Part shown: one piece after another, positions 1 through 8,870 of the stretch
Numbering within the stretch: position 1 is the stretch's first letter
Layout of the letters: each line of letters begins with the position of its first letter
Assembly: GCA_003566795.1 (NCBI GenBank)
Contig: PXBU01000047.1
Span: forward strand, 1 to 11,496
From: Puniceicoccaceae bacterium
Lineage (GTDB): Bacteria > Verrucomicrobiota > Verrucomicrobiia > Opitutales > Coraliomargaritaceae
Direction: 5' to 3'
DNA: 11,496 bases
The notes under the pieces: generated by a model
Told to the model about the DNA's origin: nothing
Databases searched by the model: none
Seen by the model: the letters and a program-made list of their open reading frames with translations, nothing else
Made by a program: the position numbers and the translations under genes

Positions 1-118
1 AACCGGTGCCACCGGTGAGTAAGATGCTTTTTCCTGTTAACATAGATTCGGGTCAGGTCGGCCATGAAATTTGTGTTTGCCCAAATTTTTTGCAAGCTTC
101 GCTTTGTGAGCAATAGAA
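1..118. other. Non-coding left edge
   Basis: No supported gene lies here. The 3' end of the minus-strand LPS enzyme abuts it. The hexamer ACCGGT, itself a palindrome, occurs twice (2-7 and 11-16) separated by GCC. The plus-strand frame from position 2 reads six sense codons and then a TAA at 20-22, so this could be the tail of a gene entering from the left, but it is far too short to judge. I saw no hairpin followed by a U-tract that would end the minus-strand transcript. Confidence 0.5.
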
Positions 119-2098
119 CTAAGCCGATCTTTTCTTTAATAGTCGTTTTTTTGATGCGGCAAGACGGATAATGCGTTGACAGACATTTTTCCAGAAATCG
201 GAGTTGGTTTCCGGGTCGCAGTAATGCCTGGTAAATAGATCCCGCTCTGCTTTGGTCAACTCTAGGTGCGTCGCCGAGTAGAAGAGGGCGCCGATCTCTT
301 TGATCCGCTTGGAGCAGGGGAGTTTGCGGTAGCGGCGCATGCGATGCAGGTCGATCAGGTGGAGGTCGAGTTCGTCGCCCGCTGCGAATTGGCTCCAGTC
401 GCGGTCTTTGACCATGAAGTGGCAGAGATAAAAATCGGCGTGGGCGCAGCCCGCGGCGTGAAAGCGCTTGGCCAGCTTGGCGACCGCTTGGATGAGTTCG
501 CGCCGGATTAACTGGATTTGTTTGTCCGGCAGCGACTCGAATTTGTGGTGGATGAGCGACAGTTTGACCATGCCCTCTAGCTCACGGGTCATCAGAAAAG
601 AATGGATGTTGGCGGGGTTGCGTCCCCGCTGGCCGTAGGCCACTGGGGAGAGGGTTGAGATGCCGAGCGCCTGTAGCGTCTGGATGCCCTCCCATTCGGT
701 GCGGGCGCTCAAGGTGGGGCGTTTGAGTGAAGCAAGATTTTTGAGGATCTCCTTCCAGCCCACGCCGCGGTGTTTTTTGAGAAAATAGCCTTTGCCCTCG
801 ATTTCGACGCGCACGGTCTGACGCTGGTCGATGCTGCGTTTGCTCTCACCCGAGACCGCCATGATGGCTCCGAAGATGTCGGGGCTGTCGGCGAAGGCGG
901 GCTTCAACTCGGGTGCGAGGTAGTGAATTCCTTGGCGGTTGTGAGGTGCCGGCGCGGAGGGCTCGTCGATATGTGAGCGGTAGAGTGCCTCGAAGTGCCT
1001 CACGGCTTGGTCCCAGGAATAGTGCATGGCACGACTCCGGCAGGCCTGACGGATTGCTGCTAGATCCTTTCCCTGCAACAAATTCGAGGTGGCATCGGCC
1101 ATGGCGTCGCAATCGTCGGCAGAGGCCACGACGGTGCCCTCCAGTGGCGACTCAACGATTTCGCCGGCTCCATTAGTGCGCGTGGTAATGACAGGCACAC
1201 CTGAAGCCAGGCTTTCGAGAATGGTATTGGCGAAGGGGTCTTCACGCGTGGGCAGGATGAAGACATCAGCGGCCCCATAGAAGCGCTCGGAGTTTTTGCA
1301 GCGCCCCATGAAATGGACGGTCGGGCTGAGCCCCCGTGCTTCGACATCCCGGCGGAACGAAGGGCTGCGCTCCAAGCCAACCACGATGAGATGGATCGGG
1401 GCTTCGTCGGTCTGTCTGCCTTGGAGGGTTTCCAGCGCCTGAACGGTCTGGGTGAGGCCCTTCCGGCGAAAATCGTTGCCCATGAACAGGAGGATGCGCG
1501 CTTCCTCGGGAATGCCCAGTTCGTCGAGGATGGCCTGGCGGAATTCTTTGCGGAGTCCGGGGTGGAAGCGTTCGGGGTCCACGCCGTTGCGAATGACGGA
1601 AACTCTCGATCCGTCGACGGCGCAATAGCACTCCAAATCCCTGCGCGTGCGGTAGGAGTTGGTGACCAGCGTGGTTCGGTGATCTTCGTATATCTGGCGC
1701 TCCAGTCGCAGGATGGTGCTGTTGCGCAGGCTGAGCTTTGCAAAAACACGCTTCAAGCCCTGATAGTTGCGCTCCAGATGTGCCTTTTGCGGCGGGTCGG
1801 CCAGCCGATAGATATCCGCCCCGGGCATGCGGGTGAAAGCATGCACGATGTCGAAGTGCTGTTCGGCGATGGCTTTTTTGGCAAAGTAGGGAAAGGAGAG
1901 CGTTTTGGCGATGGAAGAGAACTGCCAGCCCCGCACCCGGTGTAGGGTGACCCCATCGAGTGCGCAGTCCTTGGGTTCGGAGGTAAAGACATGGACATCA
2001 TGCCCTTGCCGGACCAGCCCGGAGGCCAGCGCGCGTGCTACACCCTCAACTCCACCTATTTCGGGGCTGAAGAGTCGGATGGCGATGGCGATTTTCAT
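119..2098 (-). CDS. Fused LPS-core glycosyltransferase (GT4, WaaG-like) and WaaP/RfaP-type heptose kinase
   Basis: Predicted bifunctional, cytoplasmic or membrane-peripheral enzyme of LPS inner-core assembly. Residues are numbered from the upstream ATG at 2185. The GT4 half spans about 30-405. It begins MKIAIAIRLF with a Gly-rich loop (PEIGGVEG, 42-48). It has a phosphate-binding Arg/Lys segment (GNDFRRKG, 236-243) and the family's acidic-x7-Glu motif as D316 to E324 (DPFANTILE), followed by SGVPVITT. The C-terminal half (about 420-688) matches the E. coli heptose I kinase WaaP: GKGYFLK with the probable ATP lysine K470, then KEILKNL, the catalytic loop HADFYLCHF (D584), and the metal-binding IDLHR (D612). 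In E. coli these activities are separate proteins, WaaG and WaaP, so the fusion is notable. The sugar and the phosphorylated position are inferred only. Start: I prefer ATG 2098 because GT4 proteins normally begin directly at the first beta strand; ATG 2140 and 2185 (688 aa) are in frame, and none has a clear ribosome binding site. Confidence 0.88.
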   Translation of the reverse strand: MKIAIAIRLFSPEIGGVEGVARALASGLVRQGHDVHVFTSEPKDCALDGVTLHRVRGWQFSSIAKTLSFPYFAKKAIAEQHFDIVHAFTRMPGADIYRLADPPQKAHLERNYQGLKRVFAKLSLRNSTILRLERQIYEDHRTTLVTNSYRTRRDLECYCAVDGSRVSVIRNGVDPERFHPGLRKEFRQAILDELGIPEEARILLFMGNDFRRKGLTQTVQALETLQGRQTDEAPIHLIVVGLERSPSFRRDVEARGLSPTVHFMGRCKNSERFYGAADVFILPTREDPFANTILESLASGVPVITTRTNGAGEIVESPLEGTVVASADDCDAMADATSNLLQGKDLAAIRQACRSRAMHYSWDQAVRHFEALYRSHIDEPSAPAPHNRQGIHYLAPELKPAFADSPDIFGAIMAVSGESKRSIDQRQTVRVEIEGKGYFLKKHRGVGWKEILKNLASLKRPTLSARTEWEGIQTLQALGISTLSPVAYGQRGRNPANIHSFLMTRELEGMVKLSLIHHKFESLPDKQIQLIRRELIQAVAKLAKRFHAAGCAHADFYLCHFMVKDRDWSQFAAGDELDLHLIDLHRMRRYRKLPCSKRIKEIGALFYSATHLELTKAERDLFTRHYCDPETNSDFWKNVCQRIIRLAASKKRLLKKRSA

Positions 2099-2253
2099 GG
2101 ATTCATGGGATGGTCTCACCCGCTTTGACGCGCTTGGCATAGCGGGAAGATGAGTTTCCGCTTCGTTGAGGTTGATTGCGGCCATCTTAGAGATTAGATG
2201 ACCATGTATCGGACTGCGTCAAGGTGGTTGAACGGGGATGCTGAGCAAAGATT

Positions 2254-2284
2254 TTGTTTGACGGTATATACTTTTGGTATATCA
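2254..2284 (+). promoter_or_regulatory. Candidate vapBC promoter with overlapping operator dyad
   Basis: A possible -35 TTGTTT (2254-2259) lies 18 nt before a -10-like TATATC (2278-2283). A better -35, TTGACG (2258-2263), is only 14 nt away. An inverted repeat ATATAC-TTTTG-GTATAT (2266-2282) covers the -10, and GGTATAT also recurs as a direct repeat (2263 and 2276). VapB antitoxins with AbrB-type DNA-binding domains usually repress their own promoter through such dyads, so autoregulation is inferred. The start codon follows only 9 nt after the -10, which would give a very short leader. Confidence 0.45.
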
Positions 2285-2292
2285 ATTAGAAA

Positions 2293-2526
2293 ATGGAAAC
2301 AGCAAAATTATTTCAAAATGGGCGAAGTCAGGCGGTTCGCTTGCCTAAAGCTTACCGGTTTTCCGGTGAAAGGGTGCTCATTAAACGTTTTGGAAAAGGG
2401 GTCGTTTTGCTTCCGGATGAGAATTCGTGGGAGAGCCTGATCGAGAGCACGGCAAAGTTTTCCACTGATTTCATGGAAACGCGTGACCAAGGAGGTGAGC
2501 AAGAGCGGGAGGCCTGCTTCGAGTGA
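2293..2526 (+). CDS. vapB: VapB-type antitoxin, AbrB/SpoVT-like
   Basis: Antitoxin of a type II toxin-antitoxin pair. It should bind and neutralise VapC and repress the operon as a VapB-VapC complex. The 77-residue protein has the canonical N-terminal swapped-hairpin DNA-binding domain (about 3-45): AKLFQNGRSQAVRLPK, then a strand-rich stretch ending VVLLP. The C-terminal tail (about 46-77) contains STDFMETRDQ and an acidic end. This resembles the tail of the Salmonella/Shigella VapB (STDFM..REQ..QERE), the part that wraps the toxin. The ATG has no evident Shine-Dalgarno sequence. The stop codon overlaps the vapC start by 4 nt (GTGA), indicating translational coupling. Family assignment is secure; the regulatory details are inferred from characterised relatives. 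Confidence 0.93.
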   Translation: METAKLFQNGRSQAVRLPKAYRFSGERVLIKRFGKGVVLLPDENSWESLIESTAKFSTDFMETRDQGGEQEREACFE

Positions 2527-2921
2527 AGTATCTACTGGATACAGACATCTGCATTTTTATTATACGGCGGCGACCGGAGTCCGTCTTCGCTAAATTGCGG
2601 GAGCAATCCGCAGGTGCGGTGGGGATTTCTGCAATCACGCATTCAGAGCTTTGTCACGGTGCGCTCAAAAGCCGAAAACCAGAGGCAAACCTTGCCGCCT
2701 TGGCCGAGTTCGTGGCACCGCTTGAGATTATTCCCTTCGATTCTGAAGTCAGTCTGTTTTATGCAAAGGTCCGAGGCGCTTTGGAGCGCCAGGGGCAGTC
2801 GATCGGTCCTTTAGACACCCTGATCGCCGCTCATGGCCTGAGTCGGGACTGGATCGTGGTGACGAATAATACCAAGGAATTCGAGCGCGTGCAGGGCTTG
2901 CGCGTTGAAAACTGGCTTTGA
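2523..2921 (+). CDS. vapC: VapC toxin, PIN-domain ribonuclease
   Basis: Toxin endoribonuclease of 132 residues, a typical PIN-domain length. Acidic metal-binding residues are in place: D6 (and D8) in LLDTDIC, E42 in ITHSELCHG, and D98 in GPLDTLIAAHG. The C-terminal VTNNTKEF (113-120) has Asn at the position of the fourth acidic residue of many PIN proteins. This matches the enteric VapC family, where GPFD..IAGH and VTNNTREFERV are conserved. That family cleaves the anticodon stem-loop of initiator tRNA-fMet, so the same target is a reasonable inference here. All active-site positions are intact, so the toxin is probably functional. Translation starts at GTG overlapping the vapB stop; the Shine-Dalgarno GGGAGG at 2507-2512 sits 10 nt upstream, the clearest in the window. 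It is convergent with gyrA, whose stop is 39 nt away. Confidence 0.93.
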   Translation: MKYLLDTDICIFIIRRRPESVFAKLREQSAGAVGISAITHSELCHGALKSRKPEANLAALAEFVAPLEIIPFDSEVSLFYAKVRGALERQGQSIGPLDTLIAAHGLSRDWIVVTNNTKEFERVQGLRVENWL

Positions 2922-2960
2922 CCGATGCGTGCCGCTCAAGGGAATTTCAAGGCTGTCAAT

Positions 2961-5492
<2,532 letters not shown>

Positions 5493-5504
5493 GGATGAAA
5501 TGGC

Positions 5505-5532
5505 TAATAGCTAATGGGTAATGACTGATGTG
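5505..5532. repeat. 7-bp-period tandem repeat, TAATRGS-like
   Basis: Four consecutive degenerate heptamers: TAATAGC, TAATGGG, TAATGAC, TGATGTG. It is the first of three different 7-bp-period tracts in the gyrB-gyrA spacer and lies just upstream of the gyrA start. It is short enough that periodicity by chance cannot be excluded when it is taken alone. Confidence 0.55.
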
Positions 5533-5536
5533 GACT

Positions 5537-5578
5537 GAACATTGAACATCGAACGTCCAACATCGAATATTGAATACT
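5537..5578. repeat. 7-bp-period tandem repeat, GAACATY consensus
   Basis: Six consecutive heptamers without gaps: GAACATT, GAACATC, GAACGTC, CAACATC, GAATATT, GAATACT. Most departures from the consensus are C/T or A/G changes. It is the strongest of the three heptamer tracts in this spacer. It is non-coding, lying between gyrB and gyrA. Heptameric short tandem repeats (STRR) are known from cyanobacterial intergenic DNA; any relation here is only by analogy. Confidence 0.8.
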
Positions 5579-5617
5579 TATTTGGCGATAAATGAAAGTT
5601 GTGAGGCGACTGCCTGG

Positions 5618-5646
5618 GAAACTGGAAACTGAAAACTGTTGAACTG
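5618..5646. repeat. 7-bp-period tandem repeat, GAAACTG consensus
   Basis: Two perfect GAAACTG heptamers (5618-5631) and an AAAACTG (5632-5638) are followed, after TT, by GAACTG (5641-5646). The tract ends at the hairpin that spans the gyrB stop codon. Unit sequence differs from the other two tracts, but the 7-bp period is the same. Confidence 0.65.
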
Positions 5647-5678
5647 CCTTAAACGTCGAGATTCGAGACGTTTAAGGC
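5646..5678 (-). terminator. Perfect 12-bp hairpin spanning the gyrB stop codon (attenuator or processing signal?)
   Basis: GCCTTAAACGTC (5646-5657) and GACGTTTAAGGC (5667-5678) are perfect reverse complements with a 9-nt loop. In the gyrB message the 5' arm lies in the last codons and the 3' arm contains the TAA stop. Downstream on the minus strand only a weak run of four U residues follows after 9 nt, so it is not a classical intrinsic terminator. It could reduce read-through into gyrA, block 3' exonuclease, or be incidental. Confidence 0.5.
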
Positions 5679-8189
5679 GTTGTCCTCGATAAAGGCGCGG
5701 CGACTGGGGACGTCTTCACCCATCAGCATGGTGAAGATGCCGTCGGCCAGGGCGGCGTCGGCGATGTCGACTTTGAGCAGGCGCCGGGTATTCGGATCCA
5801 TGGTGGTTTCATAGAGCTGCTTCGGGTTCATTTCCCCCAGACCTTTGTAGCGCTGGATCTGCAGGCCGCGGCGACCGATGGCACGAATGTTTTCCACTAG
5901 TTGTATGATCGAGTGGAGCTCGGTGATATTCTCCTTTTTCTCGTCGCCCTTATTTTCGATCAGGTGGTAGCGCGGCTCGGCGGAGGCGGAGAATTGCTTC
6001 ACATCCATCCCGGCAGCGGCGATTTCCCGCAGGAGTTTGGTCATCTCGGTGGACTCGAAGATTTCGTGCAGCGAGATGCGCTGCTGGAGTTTGATGCCAT
6101 CTTCGCTGACGACTTCCTGCAGGATGGTGTCGGTGAAGTCGGTCTCCGTCAAATCGAACTCGCTGTGGAAGGCGGCGCGCTCGTCGTCGTCTTTCAGGAA
6201 ACGGAAAGCCTCCTCGTTGCCGGTGCGGATGCGCACGATGTAGCGCGGGAGGGTTTGCGTCTCCGGATGGTGCTGGTCCAGATAAGTGGCAAAGTCGCAG
6301 CCGTAGCGGGTGACGCCACGGCCGATCATTTCCAGCCGGGAGAGGATCTCGACGACCTGATCGATGTTTTCGCCGGAGAGGTCCGCGTTGTCGCGCAGGC
6401 GGATGAGGTTGACATCCTCGGTGCCGAGCTCCAGCAGGATGCGGTTGAGCTGGGCATCGTTGTCGATATATTGCTCGCGGCGCTTGCGCTTGATCTTATA
6501 CAGTGGCGGTTGGGCGATATAGACGTAGCCCGCTTCGATCAGACCCTTCATTTGGCGGAAGAGGAAGGTCAGCAGCAGGGTGCGGATGTGGGCACCGTCG
6601 ACGTCGGCGTCCGTCATGATGATGATTTTATGGTAGCGGGCCTTCTCAATATTAAAGGCCCCGTCACCCTCGTGCTCGCCGATGCCGGTGCCGACGGCGG
6701 TAATCAGGGCGCGGATTTCGTTATTGCCCAGCACCTTGTCGAGGCGGGCTTTTTCCACGTTGAGCAGCTTGCCACGGAGGGGCAAAATCGCCTGAGTGGC
6801 GCGGTCGCGGCCCTGTTTGGCGGATCCGCCAGCGGAGTCACCTTCGACGATATAGAGCTCCGAGATGGCGGGGTCCTTGGACGAGCAGTCGGCCAACTTG
6901 CCGGGTAGTCCACCGCCGGAGAGCGCCCCCTTGCGGACCGTCTCGCGCGCCTTGCGCGCGGCCTCGCGGGCCCGGGCGGCATTCAGGCACTTGTCGATCA
7001 GGCGTTTGGCCACCTGCGGGTTGGTTTCGAAGTAGTATTTGAGCTCCTCGCCGGTGATTTTCTGAACGATGCCATCGACCTCGCCATTGGAGAGCTTGGT
7101 CTTGGTCTGACCTTCGAAACGTGGCTCGGGCACTTTGACCGAGATGACGGCGGTCAGGCCCTCACGGGTGTCGTCGCCCGATAGGTTGGGATCCTTGTCC
7201 TTGATCAGGTTATTCTGCTTGGCGTAGTTGTTGATCACGCGGGTCAGCGCGGTGCGGAAGCCGGAGAGGTGGGTGCCGCCCTCGATATTGTGGATCGAGT
7301 TGGCGTAGGCGTAGATTTGATCGTTGTAGCTGTCGTTATACTGCAGCGCGATATCGACGATGATGTTGGCATCCAGATCCGGGTTGGGGGTGGGGACTTC
7401 GCCGTGGATGCTGATGGGGTCTGGATGGATCAGCGTCTTGTTCTCGTTGAGGAAGGTGACGTACTCGGCGATGCCGTCTTCGAAAAAGTATTCGTCCCTG
7501 CGGTTGCTGCGCTCGTCCACGAAAATGATGCGGATACCGGGGTTGAGGAAGGCGAGTTCACGCAGACGCTTGGCCAGCAGCTCGGCCTTGAAATCGCGGG
7601 TGGTCAGGAAGATTTCCGGGTCCGGCGAGAACGCGATGCGGGTGCCGTTGCGCTTGGTGTCGCCGATGATTTTCATCTTTGAGGTGGTGACGCCCCGAGA
7701 GAACTCCATCTTGTGCACCTTGCCCTCGCGGCGGACCTCGACCTCGAACCACTCAGAGACGGCATTGACACACTTGGCACCGACCCCGTGCAGGCCGCCG
7801 GACACCTGGTAGGCCCCCTTGCCGAACTTGCCCCCGGCGTGCAGATTCGTCATGACCAGTTCGAGTGCCGGAATGTTGTATTTCGGGTGGATATCGACCG
7901 GGATGCCGCGGCCATCGTCCTCGACCGAGCAGGAGCCGTCGTTATGGATGCTCACCGTGATCTGCGAGCAATGACCCGCCAGCGCCTCGTCAATCGAGTT
8001 GTCCACAATCTCAAACACGCAGTGGTGGAGGCCCCGCTCGTTCGTGTCCCCGATATACATGTCGGGGCGCTTGCGGACCCCTTCGAGGCCTTCCAGCTTC
8101 TGGATCTTTGAGGAGTCGTAAACGTCCTTTGAGGCTGCATCGACAGCGGCTTCGGGACTTAAATTTTCAGGCGTGGTATCTTCTGACAT
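5649..8189 (-). CDS. gyrB: DNA gyrase subunit B
   Basis: ATPase subunit of DNA gyrase, 846 residues, closer to E. coli (804) than to the short Gram-positive form. The N-terminal GHKL ATPase (about 30-235) has catalytic E60 and N64 in HHCVFEIVDN, D91 in DDGRGIP, and the ATP-lid segment SGGLHGVGAKCVNA. R154 and T183 occupy the places of E. coli R136 and T165, contacts for coumarin inhibitors. The transducer domain follows to about 415. The TOPRIM domain has E449 in EGDSAGG and the triad D527/D529/D531 in DADVDGAHIR. An insertion of roughly 170 residues (about 575-750), like the one in E. coli GyrB, precedes the conserved QRYKGLGEMNP and the C-terminal tail. An 18-residue N-terminal extension is present relative to E. 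coli. It is first in a gyrB-gyrA unit and divergent from the Rrf2 gene. No Shine-Dalgarno is visible; a TATATC element lies 10 nt before the ATG. Confidence 0.98.
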   Translation of the reverse strand: MSEDTTPENLSPEAAVDAASKDVYDSSKIQKLEGLEGVRKRPDMYIGDTNERGLHHCVFEIVDNSIDEALAGHCSQITVSIHNDGSCSVEDDGRGIPVDIHPKYNIPALELVMTNLHAGGKFGKGAYQVSGGLHGVGAKCVNAVSEWFEVEVRREGKVHKMEFSRGVTTSKMKIIGDTKRNGTRIAFSPDPEIFLTTRDFKAELLAKRLRELAFLNPGIRIIFVDERSNRRDEYFFEDGIAEYVTFLNENKTLIHPDPISIHGEVPTPNPDLDANIIVDIALQYNDSYNDQIYAYANSIHNIEGGTHLSGFRTALTRVINNYAKQNNLIKDKDPNLSGDDTREGLTAVISVKVPEPRFEGQTKTKLSNGEVDGIVQKITGEELKYYFETNPQVAKRLIDKCLNAARAREAARKARETVRKGALSGGGLPGKLADCSSKDPAISELYIVEGDSAGGSAKQGRDRATQAILPLRGKLLNVEKARLDKVLGNNEIRALITAVGTGIGEHEGDGAFNIEKARYHKIIIMTDADVDGAHIRTLLLTFLFRQMKGLIEAGYVYIAQPPLYKIKRKRREQYIDNDAQLNRILLELGTEDVNLIRLRDNADLSGENIDQVVEILSRLEMIGRGVTRYGCDFATYLDQHHPETQTLPRYIVRIRTGNEEAFRFLKDDDERAAFHSEFDLTETDFTDTILQEVVSEDGIKLQQRISLHEIFESTEMTKLLREIAAAGMDVKQFSASAEPRYHLIENKGDEKKENITELHSIIQLVENIRAIGRRGLQIQRYKGLGEMNPKQLYETTMDPNTRRLLKVDIADAALADGIFTMLMGEDVPSRRAFIEDNALNVSNLDV

Positions 8190-8199
8190 AAGCTGTGGA

Positions 8200-8205
8200 G
8201 ATATA
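8200..8205 (-). promoter_or_regulatory. Candidate gyrB -10 element
   Basis: On the minus strand this reads TATATC and ends 10 nt before the gyrB ATG. No good -35 is found 15-18 nt upstream. If it is used, the gyrB message would be nearly leaderless, which would fit the absence of a Shine-Dalgarno sequence. Weak evidence. Confidence 0.25.
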
Positions 8206-8226
8206 GGGACTCGGGGTGCGTAAAGC

Positions 8227-8271
8227 GACTAAAAAGTCAGCCTTTTTCGATTAAAGTTTACTTTTTGAGTC
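8227..8271. promoter_or_regulatory. Inverted repeat in the gyrB / Rrf2 divergent region, candidate Rrf2 operator
   Basis: GACTAAAAAGT (8227-8237) and ACTTTTTGAGTC (8260-8271) are near-complete reverse complements with one extra base. The left arm alone also contains GACT-AAAA-AGTC (8227-8238), which recalls the GACT...AGTC core of IscR-type Rrf2 operators although the spacer is one base shorter. It lies between two divergent starts, where autoregulation by the adjacent Rrf2 protein would act. It may equally affect gyrB. Functional assignment is inferred. Confidence 0.4.
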
Positions 8272-8291
8272 GTGAGCCTAAGAAAGGTTGG

Positions 8292-8708
8292 GTGAAGCTT
8301 TCGCATAAACTCGAATACGCCTGTCGTGTGCTGGGCCAACTTGGCTGCAGTTACGGTCAGGAAAAGATGGCCCACATCGAGGTTTTGGCCGCGGCGGAGT
8401 CGATACCGGCCAATTATCTAGTACAAATCCTCAATGAATTACGCGGGGCGGGTCTGATCGTCAGCAAGCGCGGCAAGCAGGGCGGCTACGCACTGGCGCG
8501 TGCACCCAAAAAAATTGCGCTGATCGAGATCGTCGAGGCGGTGGACCCCGAACTGTTGGAGCGCAACTTCCAGGATCAAGGGCACTCCGGCGCACGCGTC
8601 GCCAGCATCTGGAGCGAAGTCGCCGACTGCTTTGAGACGAAGCTGCGCGAATACAGTCTGGAGGACTTCATCGTCCAAGGCGCGGACCCGGGGATGTATT
8701 ATATTTGA
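8292..8708 (+). CDS. Rrf2-family transcriptional regulator
   Basis: Winged-helix DNA-binding regulator of the Rrf2 (IscR/NsrR/CymR) family. From GTG 8292 the protein has 138 residues and opens MKLSHKLEYACRVLGQLG, the usual start of the family. The helix-turn-helix region includes IPANYLVQILNELRGAGLI, followed by the wing VSKRGKQGGYALAR. A dimerisation helix follows (about 70-138). The three closely spaced cysteines that hold Fe-S clusters in IscR and NsrR are absent; the only cysteines are C11, near the N-terminus, and one in VADCF, so an Fe-S sensor of that type is unlikely. The ligand is unknown. An in-frame TTG at 8265 would add nine residues, but GTG 8292 has AAAGG 4 nt upstream and the better N-terminus. 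It is divergent from gyrB and may control that region. Confidence 0.88.
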   Translation: MKLSHKLEYACRVLGQLGCSYGQEKMAHIEVLAAAESIPANYLVQILNELRGAGLIVSKRGKQGGYALARAPKKIALIEIVEAVDPELLERNFQDQGHSGARVASIWSEVADCFETKLREYSLEDFIVQGADPGMYYI

Positions 8709-8752
8709 TCGTGCTTCGTTCCTGCGGAGATCGACCATCAAAATGGGTGCTT

Positions 8753-8779
8753 TTGCTATTTTCCTTGGCTTGATAGAAT
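8753..8779 (+). promoter_or_regulatory. Weak candidate promoter before the DUF6288 gene
   Basis: TTGCTA (8753-8758) and TAGAAT (8774-8779) are separated by 15 nt, shorter than the optimum. It lies within the 162-nt gap between the Rrf2 gene and the next start. No terminator hairpin is evident in that gap, so read-through from the Rrf2 gene is also possible. Confidence 0.25.
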
Positions 8780-8870
8780 TTCTGGTTTCGACTGTGATCC
8801 GAAACAGCTTACTTCCTGTTTGCCTATCCGGGCACTTCGGCTGGGGCATCCATTCCAATCAACCAGCACA

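Noticed and set aside
1313..1945. 210-codon plus-strand frame opposite the glycosyltransferase
   Set aside because: It overlaps the conserved GT4 motifs on the minus strand and has no recognisable features.
2922..2960. Possible bidirectional terminator between vapC and gyrA
   Set aside because: The 39-nt convergent gap has no stable hairpin with a U-tract in either direction that I could find.
5537..5578. Possible CRISPR-like array in the gyrB-gyrA spacer
   Set aside because: The units are 7 bp, contiguous and degenerate, without spacers, and no cas genes are nearby.
5901..6908. 335-codon open frame on the plus strand opposite gyrB
   Set aside because: Antisense shadow of conserved gyrB; its Val/Asp/Leu-rich translation mirrors gyrB codons and shows no family motif.
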